Shown one piece after another: positions 17,646-28,037 of a stretch of DNA of 64,000 nucleotides. How positions within the stretch are numbered: position 1 is the first letter of the stretch; every line of letters begins with the position of its first letter. This DNA comes from Desulfuromusa sp. Its GTDB lineage: Bacteria; Desulfobacterota; Desulfuromonadia; Desulfuromonadales; Geopsychrobacteraceae. The translations under genes were made by a program, and so were the position numbers. The notes under the pieces are model-generated. The model was not told the origin of the DNA, did no database searches, and saw only the letters and a list, made by a program, of their open reading frames with translations. The DNA lies in NCBI GenBank assembly GCA_016744595.1, contig JADGEB010000010.1:1-64000 (forward strand). Reading direction: 5' to 3'.

Positions 17646-19001
17646 GTGGCACGACAAAAAACTATCTACAGCTGTCAGCAGTGCGGTCTTCAAAGTCCAA
17701 AATGGATGGGGCGATGCCCTGACTGTCAGCAATGGAATACCTTGGTTGAAGAACAGCCAGTGGCAAACTCTGGTCATAGTCGAGCACTGCCTCAGCCGGG
17801 GAAACCACAGAAACTGGCAGAAGTTAACAGCAGCGAAGAAGATCGTTTGAGCTGCGGGATGGCAGAGCTGGATCGAACTCTCGGTGGAGGAGTTGTCCCC
17901 GGATCTCTGATTCTGGTCGGAGGAGATCCCGGCATTGGCAAATCAACTCTGTTACTACAAGCCTTTGCCAAACTGGCAACAAATGGCGCAGCCCTCTATG
18001 TTACCGCAGAGGAATCGACCCGACAGGTCAAATTGCGCGCTGATCGCTTAGGGATAAAAACTGACCAACTCTATCTGCTGGCGGAAACATCTCTTGAACA
18101 GATCAAACAGCGAATCAAGGAACTGCAACCAGCCTTTCTGGTGATTGACTCGATCCAGACCATTTTCACCAGCAGTCTCGATTCCGCACCCGGCAGCGTC
18201 AGTCAGGTTCGTGAATGCACCGGACAACTGATGATTCAAGCCAAAGGGGATGGGCTACCAACTTTTCTGGTTGGCCACGTCACCAAAGATGGTGCCATTG
18301 CCGGGCCGAGGGTTCTGGAGCACATGGTTGATACCGTCCTCTATTTTGAAGGCGACCCAGGACACCCCTATCGAATTTTGCGGGCAGTAAAAAACCGCTT
18401 CGGCTCAACCAATGAAATTGGTGTTTTTGAGATGCAGGAACAGGGTCTACGTGAAGTCAGCAATCCATCAGAACTCTTCCTCGCAGAACGCCCGAAAAAG
18501 AGCGCTGGCAGCGCTGTCGTTGCCTCATTGGAAGGGAGTCGTCCCCTGCTAGTAGAGCTGCAGGCTCTAGTCTCAAATAGCTCTTTTGGTACTCCACAAC
18601 GGACTGCTATTGGCATCGACCACAAGCGAATTGCTCTATTGATCGCAATTCTAGAGAAAAAGATTGAATTATCACTAGCTGGCCAAGATATTTTCCTCAA
18701 TGTCGCTGGTGGGGTTCGTCTTGATGAACCAGCCATTGACCTGGCAGCGATTGCAGCACTCGCGTCAAGTCATCTCAACCGGGTCATCAATCCACAACTC
18801 GTTTTATTTGGAGAAATCGGTCTCACCGGAGAAGTCAGAGCGATATCCCAACCAGAGTTGAGAGTAAAAGAAGCTGCTCGATTGGGATTTACTCTGTGTG
18901 TTCTACCAAAGGGAAATCTGAAAAATATCGAGGTTCCCGATACGATCAAGCTCATCGGCATCAAACATGCCAGCGAAGCACTTGATGTCATTTTTGAATA
19001 A
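17646..19001 (+). CDS. radA: DNA repair protein RadA/Sms
   Basis: A 451-residue RecA-like helicase that branch-migrates recombination intermediates. The N-terminal zinc finger has C10, C13, C24 and C27 (CQQCGLQSPKWMGRCPDC). Walker A is GGDPGIGKST at about 92-101, the RadA-specific KNRFG motif is in VKNRFGSTNEIGVFEM, and the C-terminal Lon-like domain follows (DIFLNVAGGVRLDEPAIDLA). Start is GTG at 17646, giving the standard MARQKTIYSCQQCG opening. It is followed 75 bases later by moaC. Length and motifs are complete. Confidence 0.96.
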   Translation: MARQKTIYSCQQCGLQSPKWMGRCPDCQQWNTLVEEQPVANSGHSRALPQPGKPQKLAEVNSSEEDRLSCGMAELDRTLGGGVVPGSLILVGGDPGIGKSTLLLQAFAKLATNGAALYVTAEESTRQVKLRADRLGIKTDQLYLLAETSLEQIKQRIKELQPAFLVIDSIQTIFTSSLDSAPGSVSQVRECTGQLMIQAKGDGLPTFLVGHVTKDGAIAGPRVLEHMVDTVLYFEGDPGHPYRILRAVKNRFGSTNEIGVFEMQEQGLREVSNPSELFLAERPKKSAGSAVVASLEGSRPLLVELQALVSNSSFGTPQRTAIGIDHKRIALLIAILEKKIELSLAGQDIFLNVAGGVRLDEPAIDLAAIAALASSHLNRVINPQLVLFGEIGLTGEVRAISQPELRVKEAARLGFTLCVLPKGNLKNIEVPDTIKLIGIKHASEALDVIFE

Positions 19002-19076
19002 GAGTAGATCCAGCTCTAGCTATACTCGGGAAACTATCCTGAGAATTAAAACAAACACAGCAGAGGGAGAAATTAA

Positions 19077-19592
19077 ATGCCTGAGGAACTGACCCATTTT
19101 GATAAAGACGGTCAAGCCATCATGGTCGATATCGGAGAGAAACCCCTGACCTCTCGTGAAGCTGTGGCCGGGTGTGAAATCCAGATGCAGCCCACAACGC
19201 TACAACAAATCCTGACACAACGGATAAAAAAGGGGGATGTTTTCTCCGTTGCACGGCTAGCTGGAATCATGGCGGCAAAACAGACATCATCCTTGATTCC
19301 CCTTTGCCACCCACTCCCGTTGAGTGCAGTAATTATTGATTTTAACAGTGATCCACAAAGAGGACGAGTAACGATTTCCGCAACCGCCAAAGTTACCGGA
19401 CAAACCGGTGTGGAAATGGAAGCACTCACAGCCGTCTCAGTTGCCGCACTGACCATCTATGATATGTGCAAAGCAATTGATAGAGAGATGGTCATTGAAG
19501 AAATCTGTCTGCTAAAAAAATCGGGGGGGAAGAGCGGAACTTTCATCCGTAAAAATTCACAACTAGAAGTTGGCAAAAACCGTCAGACCTGA
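19077..19592 (+). CDS. moaC: Cyclic pyranopterin monophosphate synthase MoaC
   Basis: MoaC converts 3',8-cyclo-7,8-dihydro-GTP to cyclic pyranopterin monophosphate, the first committed molybdopterin step. The 171-residue protein has the conserved [13 protein letters not shown] and [20 protein letters not shown] segments and the C-terminal [19 protein letters not shown] ribosome site precedes the ATG. It begins [20 protein letters not shown], a normal start. No other moa genes are in the window, so it is separated from the rest of the pathway. The organism therefore uses molybdenum or tungsten enzymes. Confidence 0.96.
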   Translation: MPEELTHFDKDGQAIMVDIGEKPLTSREAVAGCEIQMQPTTLQQILTQRIKKGDVFSVARLAGIMAAKQTSSLIPLCHPLPLSAVIIDFNSDPQRGRVTISATAKVTGQTGVEMEALTAVSVAALTIYDMCKAIDREMVIEEICLLKKSGGKSGTFIRKNSQLEVGKNRQT

Positions 19593-19648
19593 TAAATTCT
19601 AGAATAATTTTGCAGTAGCATCTATTTTTCTTTTGGATAAGTACCGGT

Positions 19649-20170
19649 ATGGAACCATCAATCTACAGCATTCGAAAAAGCTTCCTGCTTCCACTGGGGC
19701 TCGTCGTTTTACTTAGTTTCATTTTATTAATCAGTGCCTTGGCTTTGCAGTTGCCCATAGCAAAGACAATAATCCTGGTGGCATTTTTATTACCGGTCTG
19801 CATTGTTTTTGCTGAAAGCAGCCTACGCAAGGTCTACGTGACTAAGGATGCGGTTAAGATCAACAAATTATTTCGCAGTAAAAGCTTAAGCTATGCGGAG
19901 TTAACAGCTATTGATACTATCCAGGTTCGCAAACGTGCCTTTATAAGCCTAAGCAGTGAAAATGATTTTATGATTCTTTCTAATAGTTATGATCAATTTG
20001 GGCTATTGCTAAAGCAACTCGTGGCCAGAGTTCCTGAAACAGTGGTCAGCGATGAAACCAAACAATTGGCAGAGAATCCACCGAAAAAATGCAGTGATGT
20101 TTTTTCGGCCTGGCTGGCAGTTGCGGTTCTCGCTTTAATTATTTACGTTCAACTCAGGGGAATGTTCTGA
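19649..20170 (+). CDS. Membrane protein with PH-like (bPH2-type) domain, function unknown
   Basis: A 173-residue protein I do not recognise by name. Two adjacent hydrophobic segments lie at about 13-33 and 36-54 (LLPLGLVVLLSFILLISALA and IILVAFLLPVCIVFA), followed by a beta-rich cytosolic stretch (RKVYVTKDAVKINKLFRSKS to FMILSNSYDQFGLLLKQL). That stretch looks like a bacterial PH-like domain. A third membrane helix ends the protein (AWLAVAVLALIIYVQL). It stands between moaC and the dksA-like gene on the same strand with short gaps. No catalytic motif is visible. Confidence 0.6.
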   Translation: MEPSIYSIRKSFLLPLGLVVLLSFILLISALALQLPIAKTIILVAFLLPVCIVFAESSLRKVYVTKDAVKINKLFRSKSLSYAELTAIDTIQVRKRAFISLSSENDFMILSNSYDQFGLLLKQLVARVPETVVSDETKQLAENPPKKCSDVFSAWLAVAVLALIIYVQLRGMF

Positions 20171-20212
20171 TTTCACCAACAGTCAGAGCAACGAATCGGG
20201 AAGGATAGATCT

Positions 20213-20569
20213 ATGGATAATAAAACTTTGGCAGAATTCGGGGAATTACTAAATCAACAGCTAGAATCATTGTTACAGGAAGTGGGTAAAACGGTATCTG
20301 AAATGACCGAGGAAAACCCAAACTTCCCAGACCCCACAGATCGGGCATCGCTTGAATCAGATCGGAACTTTGAATTGAGGATTCGTGATCGTGAGCGGAT
20401 GCTGATCAACAAAATCCGTCAAGCCCTGGAACGAATCAAAGATGGGAGCTTTGGTTATTGCGAAACCTGCGAAGAAGACATCGGGACAGAACGGTTACGT
20501 GCCCGACCAGTCACAACTCTCTGTATCGACTGTAAAACCGAGCAAGAACGCCAAGAAAAAATTGGTTAA
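20213..20569 (+). CDS. dksA: DksA/TraR-family RNA polymerase-binding protein
   Basis: A 118-residue DksA-type regulator that inserts a coiled coil into the RNA polymerase secondary channel and, with ppGpp, shifts promoter choice. The coiled-coil tip has the DxxDxA motif (D40-P-T-D43-R-A45), matching the functional residues of E. coli DksA. The zinc finger has C83, C86, C104 and C107 (CETC and CIDC). It is shorter than E. coli DksA by its N-terminal region, as in many deltaproteobacterial versions. It converges on the small gene at 20587. Confidence 0.9.
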   Translation: MDNKTLAEFGELLNQQLESLLQEVGKTVSEMTEENPNFPDPTDRASLESDRNFELRIRDRERMLINKIRQALERIKDGSFGYCETCEEDIGTERLRARPVTTLCIDCKTEQERQEKIG

Positions 20570-20586
20570 CAGCCAATCAACTTGAA

Positions 20587-20808
20587 TCATTTTTTTCTTG
20601 GCCAGGGAGCTCGTCGTTCCTGTCCAGCATATATTTCACGACTCCTATAGTCACGAAGCTTAGCATTCTGCCTGACGATATCAACCCAACCATCAGAGCG
20701 CTTAAAGCGCAGAATTTTTTCGGTTGCGATCAAGACATCGAGGATATCATTACTAACTGTGTTTTCAGTTCCGTCCAGATAGACGACCTCAATCAAAAAC
20801 TCTTTCAT
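20587..20808 (-). CDS. Small conserved hypothetical protein (73 aa)
   Basis: A 73-residue basic protein beginning MKEFLIEVVYLDGTENTVSN. It is supported by a strong AGGAGGTG ribosome site immediately upstream of the ATG and by a clean intergenic setting. The middle (EKILRFKRSDGWVDIVRQNA) looks like a small beta-sheet module with a conserved Trp, and the C-terminus (ERRAPWPRKK) is highly basic. No family function is known to me; similar short proteins seem common in Geobacter-type genomes, but I cannot verify that here. Confidence 0.65.
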   Translation of the reverse strand: MKEFLIEVVYLDGTENTVSNDILDVLIATEKILRFKRSDGWVDIVRQNAKLRDYRSREIYAGQERRAPWPRKK

Positions 20809-21020
20809 AACACCTCCTCTGGCTATTTCAATAAGACCTCTTCACCTCGTAGACTAGCAGTATAGCCAAGCCCGGTTAACTTTTCATCGAAAAACTTTTC
20901 ACAGCGCTGTCACGGGTCAAGGTCAACGTAAGTTTCATTGTTTTTTAACAACGACCAGTGTATGTTTATTGACCTCAAAATGTTTTTATGGTGTTCGTTT
21001 TAAATACAGGGAGAACCATT

Positions 21021-21230
21021 ATGTTTGGATTGGGAACTCAGGAACTATTGATCATTCTGGTATTGGTCATGATCATCTTTGGTGCTGGAAAATTACCTCA
21101 GGTTGGTGGAGCACTTGGCAAGGGGTTACGTAACTTCAAAAAAGGTGTCAATGAAGCGGGCGAAGACATTGAAGAGGGGCAAGTCGAAGAGATCTCCAAA
21201 GAAAATGAAAGCGAAGAGAAGGACGCCTGA
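21021..21230 (+). CDS. tatA: Sec-independent protein translocase subunit TatA/TatE
   Basis: A 69-residue twin-arginine translocation pore subunit. It has one N-terminal membrane helix (LLIILVLVMIIFGAGKLPQV), the hinge FGAGKLPQ, the amphipathic helix GALGKGLRNFKKGVNEA and a charged tail (EDIEEGQVEEISKENESEEK). The ATG at 21021 follows GGGAG with normal spacing; an upstream in-frame start would prepend residues that break the usual MFGLGTQELLIIL opening. No tatB or tatC is adjacent, so it is an orphan copy. Confidence 0.95.
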   Translation: MFGLGTQELLIILVLVMIIFGAGKLPQVGGALGKGLRNFKKGVNEAGEDIEEGQVEEISKENESEEKDA

Positions 21231-21377
21231 TTACATCTACAAAATTTATGTAACGTGAGAAAACAACCTTCCATTGCTCTGCTTTATCCTCCACGATTAC
21301 AAAATATCTTCCTCTGTGGCGATTTGCGGTTTACTTTTAAGGTTGCCCGATAAACTCCCGTATTTAAAGGAAACTTG

Positions 21378-22355
21378 ATGAGCAAAGCATTAGGACTCAT
21401 TTCTGGAGGACTCGATAGCAGTTTGGCTGCCATGACATTAATGCGGCAAGGAATCGAAGTCACAGGAATAGCGTTTGTTACCCCTTTTTTTAATGCTGAA
21501 AAAGCAAAAATTGCTGCCAACGCTATTGGCCATCGACTGATTATTGAAAATATTAGTGATATTCACCTGCAGATGGTGAAAACACCAAAATACGGCTATG
21601 GTCGCAACCTGAACCCTTGCATAGACTGCCATGCCTTGATGTTCCAACTAGCGGGAGAACGAATGATCAAAGATGGCTTTGATTTTCTCTTCTCCGGAGA
21701 AGTTCTCGGCCAGCGCCCCATGAGCCAGAACGCAAATGCCTTAAAATCTGTGTCCAAACTGTCTGGATTTTCTGACAGAGTTTTGCGTCCTTTAAGTGCA
21801 AAACTACTACAGACCACCACCATGGAAGAGTCAGGACTGGTTGATAGGGAACAATTGCTTGATTTTCAAGGGCGCTCACGTAAACCTCAACAGGCATTAG
21901 CTAAAGAATGGGGGCTCCAGGACTACCCGGAATCAGGAGGAGGTTGTCTACTCACCGAGGAAGGTTTCTCTAATCAGCTACGAGATCTATTTGATCACGA
22001 ACCAGATGCAACGACCAAAGATGTTGAGTTACTTAAAGTCGGACGACAGTTTCGACTCTCAGCAACTGCAAAACTCATTCTTGGACGTCATCGATCCGAC
22101 AATGAAGCGTTACAGCGACAAATCAAGCCCGACCAAATAAAACTCCGCTGTCAAAACTTCAGCGGACCTCTTGGCCTCTTCTGTGGAAATCCCGATCAGC
22201 AAGAATTAAATATCGCAGCAGCAATTGTCGCCTCCTACGGAAAGGGTAAAGACGAAGCCGAAGTCGATGTTCTCTGTACCGCTGCTGAAGGTGAATTTGT
22301 CCGGCGGGTCAAGCCAATGCCACGGGAAATATCTCGACAGTTGCTGATCCGCTAA
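21378..22355 (+). CDS. PP-loop ATPase, MnmA/ThiI-like tRNA thiolation-type enzyme
   Basis: A 325-residue ATP pyrophosphatase. The PP-loop SGGLDSS is at about 9-15, a CxxC pair at C81/C84 (NPCIDCH), and a GGGC motif mid-protein. The second half (VGRQFRLSATAKLILGRHRS) resembles the NFACT-R/DUF814-type domain appended in a group of MnmA/ThiI homologs. Related proteins adenylate a uridine in tRNA and transfer sulfur. It lacks the MnmA C-terminal beta-barrel, so it is not canonical MnmA. The ATG at 21378 follows AAAGG. It converges with groEL. It should not be confused with LarE despite the larA gene elsewhere in the window. Confidence 0.78.
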   Translation: MSKALGLISGGLDSSLAAMTLMRQGIEVTGIAFVTPFFNAEKAKIAANAIGHRLIIENISDIHLQMVKTPKYGYGRNLNPCIDCHALMFQLAGERMIKDGFDFLFSGEVLGQRPMSQNANALKSVSKLSGFSDRVLRPLSAKLLQTTTMEESGLVDREQLLDFQGRSRKPQQALAKEWGLQDYPESGGGCLLTEEGFSNQLRDLFDHEPDATTKDVELLKVGRQFRLSATAKLILGRHRSDNEALQRQIKPDQIKLRCQNFSGPLGLFCGNPDQQELNIAAAIVASYGKGKDEAEVDVLCTAAEGEFVRRVKPMPREISRQLLIR

Positions 22356-22364
22356 AAGATCCCT

Positions 22365-22415
22365 GCAGGGGTGAATCTCATATTCGCCCTGGCGATCACA
22401 AGGATCACCCCTACA
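22365..22415. repeat. REP-like palindrome pair (third subtype)
   Basis: GCAGGGGTGAATCTC leads into ATATTCGCCCT (22365-22390), followed directly by GGCGATCACAAGGATC and ACCCCTACA (22391-22415). The ends match the GTAGGGG/CCCCTAC theme of the other repeats, with a different core. It lies between the PP-loop gene stop and the groEL terminator. Confidence 0.6.
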
Positions 22416-22448
22416 GATTCAGCGGACATCAATTTAACAGACCATAAT

Positions 22449-22490
22449 AAAAGCCCCCACCGGAGAGTCTCCAGTGGGGGCTTTTATTTT
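22449..22490. terminator. Bidirectional intrinsic terminator (groEL / PP-loop gene)
   Basis: AAAAGCCCCCAC (22449-22460) pairs with GTGGGGGCTTTT (22474-22485) around a 13-base loop, with TATTTT after it on the plus strand and an A/T run on the other. It separates the convergent groEL and PP-loop genes. Confidence 0.9.
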
Positions 22491-22509
22491 AATCAGGGTT
22501 GGGCAAAAA

Positions 22510-24213
<1,704 letters not shown>

Positions 24214-24232
24214 TCAGCAGTTTCGATTTTGT

Positions 24233-24299
24233 GTTCCGGCAAGGCGCGAGCAGCGCAAAAGCGCAGCATAGCAACGCCACCGGGGTGCAAAAGCGGAAC
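24233..24299. repeat. Hairpin/repeat element in the groES-groEL spacer
   Basis: GTTCCG (24233-24238) pairs with CGGAAC (24294-24299). Nested inside are GGCG/CGCC and GCGC-AAAA-GCGC pairings, giving a branched stem of about 67 bases. It resembles a REP-type insertion more than a terminator because no U-run follows. It would sit in the groESL mRNA between the two genes. Confidence 0.6.
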
Positions 24300-24304
24300 C
24301 TACG

Positions 24305-24595
24305 TTACTCAACAACGCCGAGGATGTCATCCTCGCGCATAATCAAATATTCCACACCATCAATTTTGATTTCGCTACCGGCATACTTACCAAACAGTAC
24401 CAGGTCGCCTTCTTTAACATCCAGAGGTAGCACTTTGCCTTCTGGGGTCACTTTACCCTTGCCAGCGGCAATAATTTTACCCTCCTGAGGCTTTTCCTTG
24501 GAAACGGTATCAGGGATAATAATACCACCTGCGGTCTTAGTTTCCTCTTCTACGCGCTCGACAATAATACGATCCTGCAATGGTCTGATGTTCAT
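24305..24595 (-). CDS. groES: Co-chaperonin GroES (Hsp10)
   Basis: A 96-residue lid for GroEL. It begins [20 protein letters not shown], has the mobile loop [20 protein letters not shown] and the conserved ending [15 protein letters not shown]. An AAGGAGAG ribosome site precedes the ATG. It is the first gene of the groESL operon, transcribed toward groEL and controlled by the CIRCE element about 120 bases upstream. Confidence 0.98.
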   Translation of the reverse strand: MNIRPLQDRIIVERVEEETKTAGGIIIPDTVSKEKPQEGKIIAAGKGKVTPEGKVLPLDVKEGDLVLFGKYAGSEIKIDGVEYLIMREDDILGVVE

Positions 24596-24703
24596 TCTTA
24601 AGCTCTCCTTTAACTTTTAACATTCTGGGCCAATAGCCGTTATAAACTTATTTACATCGAGGAAAGGGCTGGCGGCATTATCAAAAATGCTAGACAGCCC
24701 CAG

Positions 24704-24748
24704 CTTCCATTGTTAGCACTCAGCTCGATCGAGTGCTAACAATGGAAG
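24704..24748 (-). promoter_or_regulatory. CIRCE operator (HrcA binding site) with extended arms
   Basis: The consensus TTAGCACTC-N9-GAGTGCTAA is exact at 24713-24739. The palindrome extends beyond it to perfect 18-base arms, CTTCCATTGTTAGCACTC (24704-24721) and its complement at 24731-24748. HrcA binds CIRCE and represses groESL until heat shock titrates it to GroEL. Confidence 0.95.
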
Positions 24749-24751
24749 TCA

Positions 24752-24779
24752 ATAATAGTCGCCAATTGAATATTGTCAA
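24752..24779 (-). promoter_or_regulatory. sigma70 promoter of groESL
   Basis: On the minus strand TTGACA (24779-24774) and TATTAT (24757-24752) are separated by 16 bases. The transcription start would fall at the outer arm of CIRCE, the usual geometry for HrcA repression. Confidence 0.8.
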
Positions 24780-24996
24780 GCGAATTTTCTACTGATCAGA
24801 CTTTTCCAACCCTAAATTCTTACAAAAGAATGAGACTGATCCACACTGCTAAACAGTTAATCTTAAGTAAAACTAAACAAATCCAAATCCATGCAAGCAA
24901 CAAAATAACCACAAAAACGGTACATAATTGAATTCAAAGCAGTCGATAGTTTCTCTAATATCATTTATTTTTTTACTGGTAATAAAGAAATTGCGA

Positions 24997-25025
24997 TTGA
25001 CAATTTTGGTCATGTCCGCTATACG
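24997..25025 (+). promoter_or_regulatory. Putative sigma70 promoter of the XRE-cupin gene
   Basis: TTGACA (24997-25002) and TATACG (25020-25025) are spaced by 17 bases and lie 55 bases before the start codon at 25081. The rest of 24780-24996 is AT-rich and shows no gene. Confidence 0.6.
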
Positions 25026-25080
25026 AATCTGATAAAATCCTTTTACCTCGCTAATCCGCTAATCATCTATAGAGATTTAT

Positions 25081-25641
25081 ATGGAATTCAACATCGGTCA
25101 AAAAATCAAAGTATTACGCAAAGAACGAAAGTTGACTTTGCAAGACGTTGCCAACGAAACGAGCTTCTCACCAGCACTCATTTCACAGATTGAGAATAAT
25201 AACGTTTCGCCACCCATCGCCACCCTGTCTAAAATTGCTCGTTTTTTTGATGTGAAAATGAGTTATTTTTTTGAAGAAGGGGAAGAATCATCACGCTACG
25301 AAATCGTGCGTCACGATGAACGCCGCATTGTTAGCCGGGTCATTTCAAAGGATGGCACCAAGCATGGCTACACTTACGAAACCCTCTCTTACCGGAAAAA
25401 AAATAAAAAAATGGAGCCGTTCTTCCTTACTGTTACCGAACGAGCCCAAGAAGAAACCCTTTATAATCATGAGGGGGAAGAATTTCTTTTGATTATCAGC
25501 GGCAGTGCCGAAATCATCCTCGACAATGAACGGTTTACCCTGGAAAAAGGTGATGCCGTCTATTTTGATTCAACAGTCAAACATCGTCTCCTTGCAAGAG
25601 AAGGAGAAACAGTACAAGTACTGGCAGTGGTTACCCGCTGA
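25081..25641 (+). CDS. XRE-family regulator with C-terminal cupin domain
   Basis: A 186-residue transcription factor. The N-terminal Cro/CI-type helix-turn-helix is at about 7-62 (GQKIKVLRKERKLTLQDVAN, then TSFSPALISQIENNNVSPPI). The C-terminal cupin barrel is at about 110-185 (EEFLLIISGSAEIILDNERF to KGDAVYFDSTVKHRL). HTH-cupin proteins such as PuuR sense small metabolites. The gene lies 132 bases upstream of the methylmalonyl-CoA mutase gene on the same strand, so it may control propionate or branched-chain catabolism. No terminator separates them. Confidence 0.9.
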   Translation: MEFNIGQKIKVLRKERKLTLQDVANETSFSPALISQIENNNVSPPIATLSKIARFFDVKMSYFFEEGEESSRYEIVRHDERRIVSRVISKDGTKHGYTYETLSYRKKNKKMEPFFLTVTERAQEETLYNHEGEEFLLIISGSAEIILDNERFTLEKGDAVYFDSTVKHRLLAREGETVQVLAVVTR

Positions 25642-25773
25642 AAGACAAAGTCCTCTTTATTGCCATCAAGACACGAAATCACCAATAACTGAATCACAAT
25701 CACCTGAACCCTCCTTGGTGTCGTGTAAACTTAGTTGCTACTTTTTGTTTTGCTGAAGGAAGGAACCACCCCT

Positions 25774-27912
25774 ATGAGCTCATTCGAAAAGAAAACCATT
25801 TCAGACTGGGAAACCCAGGCAAAAAAGGAAAAAAAGACCGACAATCTCTCTAATTTCAAATGGGACACTCCAGAAGGAATCAGTGTTAAACCCCTCTACA
25901 CTGCAGCAGATACAGCCAATTTGGAAACTGCCGACACGCTACCAGGGCTCGCACCTTTCGTCCGCGGCCCGATGGCAACCATGTACGCCGGCCGCCCCTG
26001 GACTGTGCGCCAGTATGCCGGTTTTTCCACAGCCGAAGAATCAAATGCATTCTATAAGCGTAACCTGGCTGCCGGACAGCAGGGTCTTTCGGTGGCTTTT
26101 GATCTGGCGACTCACCGTGGATACGACTCAGACCATCCACGAGTTGAAGGTGACGTCGGCAAGGCTGGGGTTGCTATCGATTCGGTTGAAGATATGAAGA
26201 TTCTTTTTGACAGTATCCCTCTAGACAAAGTTTCTGTTTCCATGACTATGAATGGTGCCGTCTTGCCGATCATGGCCAATTATATTATTGCGGCCGAAGA
26301 GCAGGGTGTCAGCTCAGAGAAGCTCGCTGGAACAATTCAGAACGATATTCTCAAAGAATTTATGGTACGGAACACCTACATCTATCCACCAACGCCATCG
26401 ATGCGCATTATCGGTGATATCATCGAATACACGACCCAGAATATGCCGAAATTCAACTCTATCTCGATTTCCGGTTACCATATTCAGGAAGCGGGAGCTA
26501 ACAATGCGCTGGAACTGGCGTTCACTCTTGCTGACGGGTTGGAATATGTGCGTGCCGCTATCAGCAAAGGGTTGGAGGTTGATGCTTTTGCCCCACGCCT
26601 CTCCTTTTTCTTCGCTATCGGTATGAACTTTTTCATGGAAGCCTCAAAACTGCGTGCCGCACGTTTTTTGTGGGCAAAAATGATGAGTCAATTTGATCCC
26701 AAAAATCCCAAATCTTCGATGCTACGGACTCACTGCCAGACATCTGGCTGGTCGCTGACCGAGCAGGATCCCTACAATAATGTCGTTCGTACTACAATCG
26801 AAGCAATGGCTGCAGTTCTTGGTGGAACTCAATCACTCCACACCAACGCGCTAGATGAAGCAATTGCTCTGCCAACCGATCACAGTGCCAGGATTGCCCG
26901 TAACACTCAGCTGGTTATTCAGGAAGAATCGGGTATCTGTAATGTTGTTGATCCCTTGGGTGGTTCCTACTATGTTGAATCCTTGACCAATTCACTGATC
27001 GAAGAGGCACAGAAAATTCTCGATGAGATTGAAGAATTGGGTGGGATGACCAAAGCGATAGAAACCGGAATGCCAAAACTGCGCATTGAAGAATCTGCCG
27101 CAAAAAAACAGGCCGCCATAGACAGTGGCCGGGACGTTATTGTCGGTGTCAATAAATATCAGCTTGCAGAAGAAGATGAGATTGATGTCCTCGATGTTGA
27201 CAATGATGCCGTCAGAGAGTCACAGATCGCAAGACTCAACAAAATGCGTACTGAGCGCGATGAGGTCGCCTGTCAACAAGCCCTTGACGCAATCACCGCA
27301 GCCTGCGAAAGTGGCACCGGCAACCTCCTCGATCTCAGCGTTAAAGCGGCTCGGCTTCGCGCCTCTGTGGGTGAAATTTCCGAGGCTATGGAAAAATCAT
27401 TCGGCCGCCATAAGGCAGAGATCAAACTTGTCTCAGGAGCATACGGATCAATAGTGAATCAGGATAGTGATTTTGCTGAACTACAGAAACGAGTCGATGA
27501 ATTTGCCGCCAAGGAAGGTCGCCGCCCCCGAATCATGATCGCTAAAATGGGTCAGGATGGACATGACCGTGGTGCCAAAGTGGTCGCAACAGCTTATGCT
27601 GATGTTGGTTTTGACGTCGATGTCGGACCACTTTTTCAAACCCCTGAAGAAGCAGCCAAAATGGCCGTTGAAAATGATGTTCATGTCGTTGGTGTTTCTA
27701 GCCTTGCCGCAGGGCACAAAACTCTGGTTCCACAGCTGATTGCCGAGCTAAATAAACTTGGTGCAAACGATATCGTTGTTGTCTGTGGCGGGGTTATCCC
27801 ACGCCAAGACTATGACGCCTTATTCGCAGCTGGAGCTAAAAAGATCTTCGGCCCCGGCACCTCGATCATCATTTCTGGCGGACAGACCTTGGATGCAATC
27901 GAAGGGAAATAA
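25774..27912 (+). CDS. Methylmalonyl-CoA mutase (single-chain)
   Basis: An adenosylcobalamin enzyme that interconverts (R)-methylmalonyl-CoA and succinyl-CoA. The 712-residue chain is full length. The N-terminal TIM barrel has [19 protein letters not shown] and [19 protein letters not shown]. The C-terminal B12 domain has the DxHxxG motif with D595 and H597 in [11 protein letters not shown] chose the ATG at 25774, preceded by GAAGGAAGGA; an earlier in-frame start has no such site. It forms a module with meaB and the epimerase downstream, for propionyl-CoA metabolism in either direction. The domain order is of the large catalytic-subunit type. Confidence 0.97.
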   Translation: MSSFEKKTISDWETQAKKEKKTDNLSNFKWDTPEGISVKPLYTAADTANLETADTLPGLAPFVRGPMATMYAGRPWTVRQYAGFSTAEESNAFYKRNLAAGQQGLSVAFDLATHRGYDSDHPRVEGDVGKAGVAIDSVEDMKILFDSIPLDKVSVSMTMNGAVLPIMANYIIAAEEQGVSSEKLAGTIQNDILKEFMVRNTYIYPPTPSMRIIGDIIEYTTQNMPKFNSISISGYHIQEAGANNALELAFTLADGLEYVRAAISKGLEVDAFAPRLSFFFAIGMNFFMEASKLRAARFLWAKMMSQFDPKNPKSSMLRTHCQTSGWSLTEQDPYNNVVRTTIEAMAAVLGGTQSLHTNALDEAIALPTDHSARIARNTQLVIQEESGICNVVDPLGGSYYVESLTNSLIEEAQKILDEIEELGGMTKAIETGMPKLRIEESAAKKQAAIDSGRDVIVGVNKYQLAEEDEIDVLDVDNDAVRESQIARLNKMRTERDEVACQQALDAITAACESGTGNLLDLSVKAARLRASVGEISEAMEKSFGRHKAEIKLVSGAYGSIVNQDSDFAELQKRVDEFAAKEGRRPRIMIAKMGQDGHDRGAKVVATAYADVGFDVDVGPLFQTPEEAAKMAVENDVHVVGVSSLAAGHKTLVPQLIAELNKLGANDIVVVCGGVIPRQDYDALFAAGAKKIFGPGTSIIISGGQTLDAIEGK

Positions 27913-27934
27913 CAATTAGTCCTTCGATTAATCA

Positions 27935-28020
27935 GGGCAGACACAGGGGTCTGCCCCTAAAGCAACAAAAACAATATTCGCTATCTTGATAATGTAGGGG
28001 CACCCCCCTGTGGTTGCCCT
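27935..28020. repeat. REP-like pair in the mcm-meaB spacer
   Basis: GGGCAGACACAGGGGTCTGC followed by CCCCTAA (27935-27960), then GTAGGGGCACCCCCC running to GGTTGCCCT (27994-28020). These are the two element types found inside the RAYT gene at 314-393, in swapped order. The second element ends 17 bases before the meaB start codon and would lie in the mRNA joining the two genes. Confidence 0.8.
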
Positions 28021-28037
28021 ATTTTTTAGGTAATACA

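Noticed and set aside
21378-22355. PP-loop enzyme as LarE, completing the LarA cofactor pathway
   Set aside because: The CxxC pair and the DUF814-like second half fit MnmA/ThiI-type tRNA enzymes rather than LarE, and it lies 20 kb from larA.
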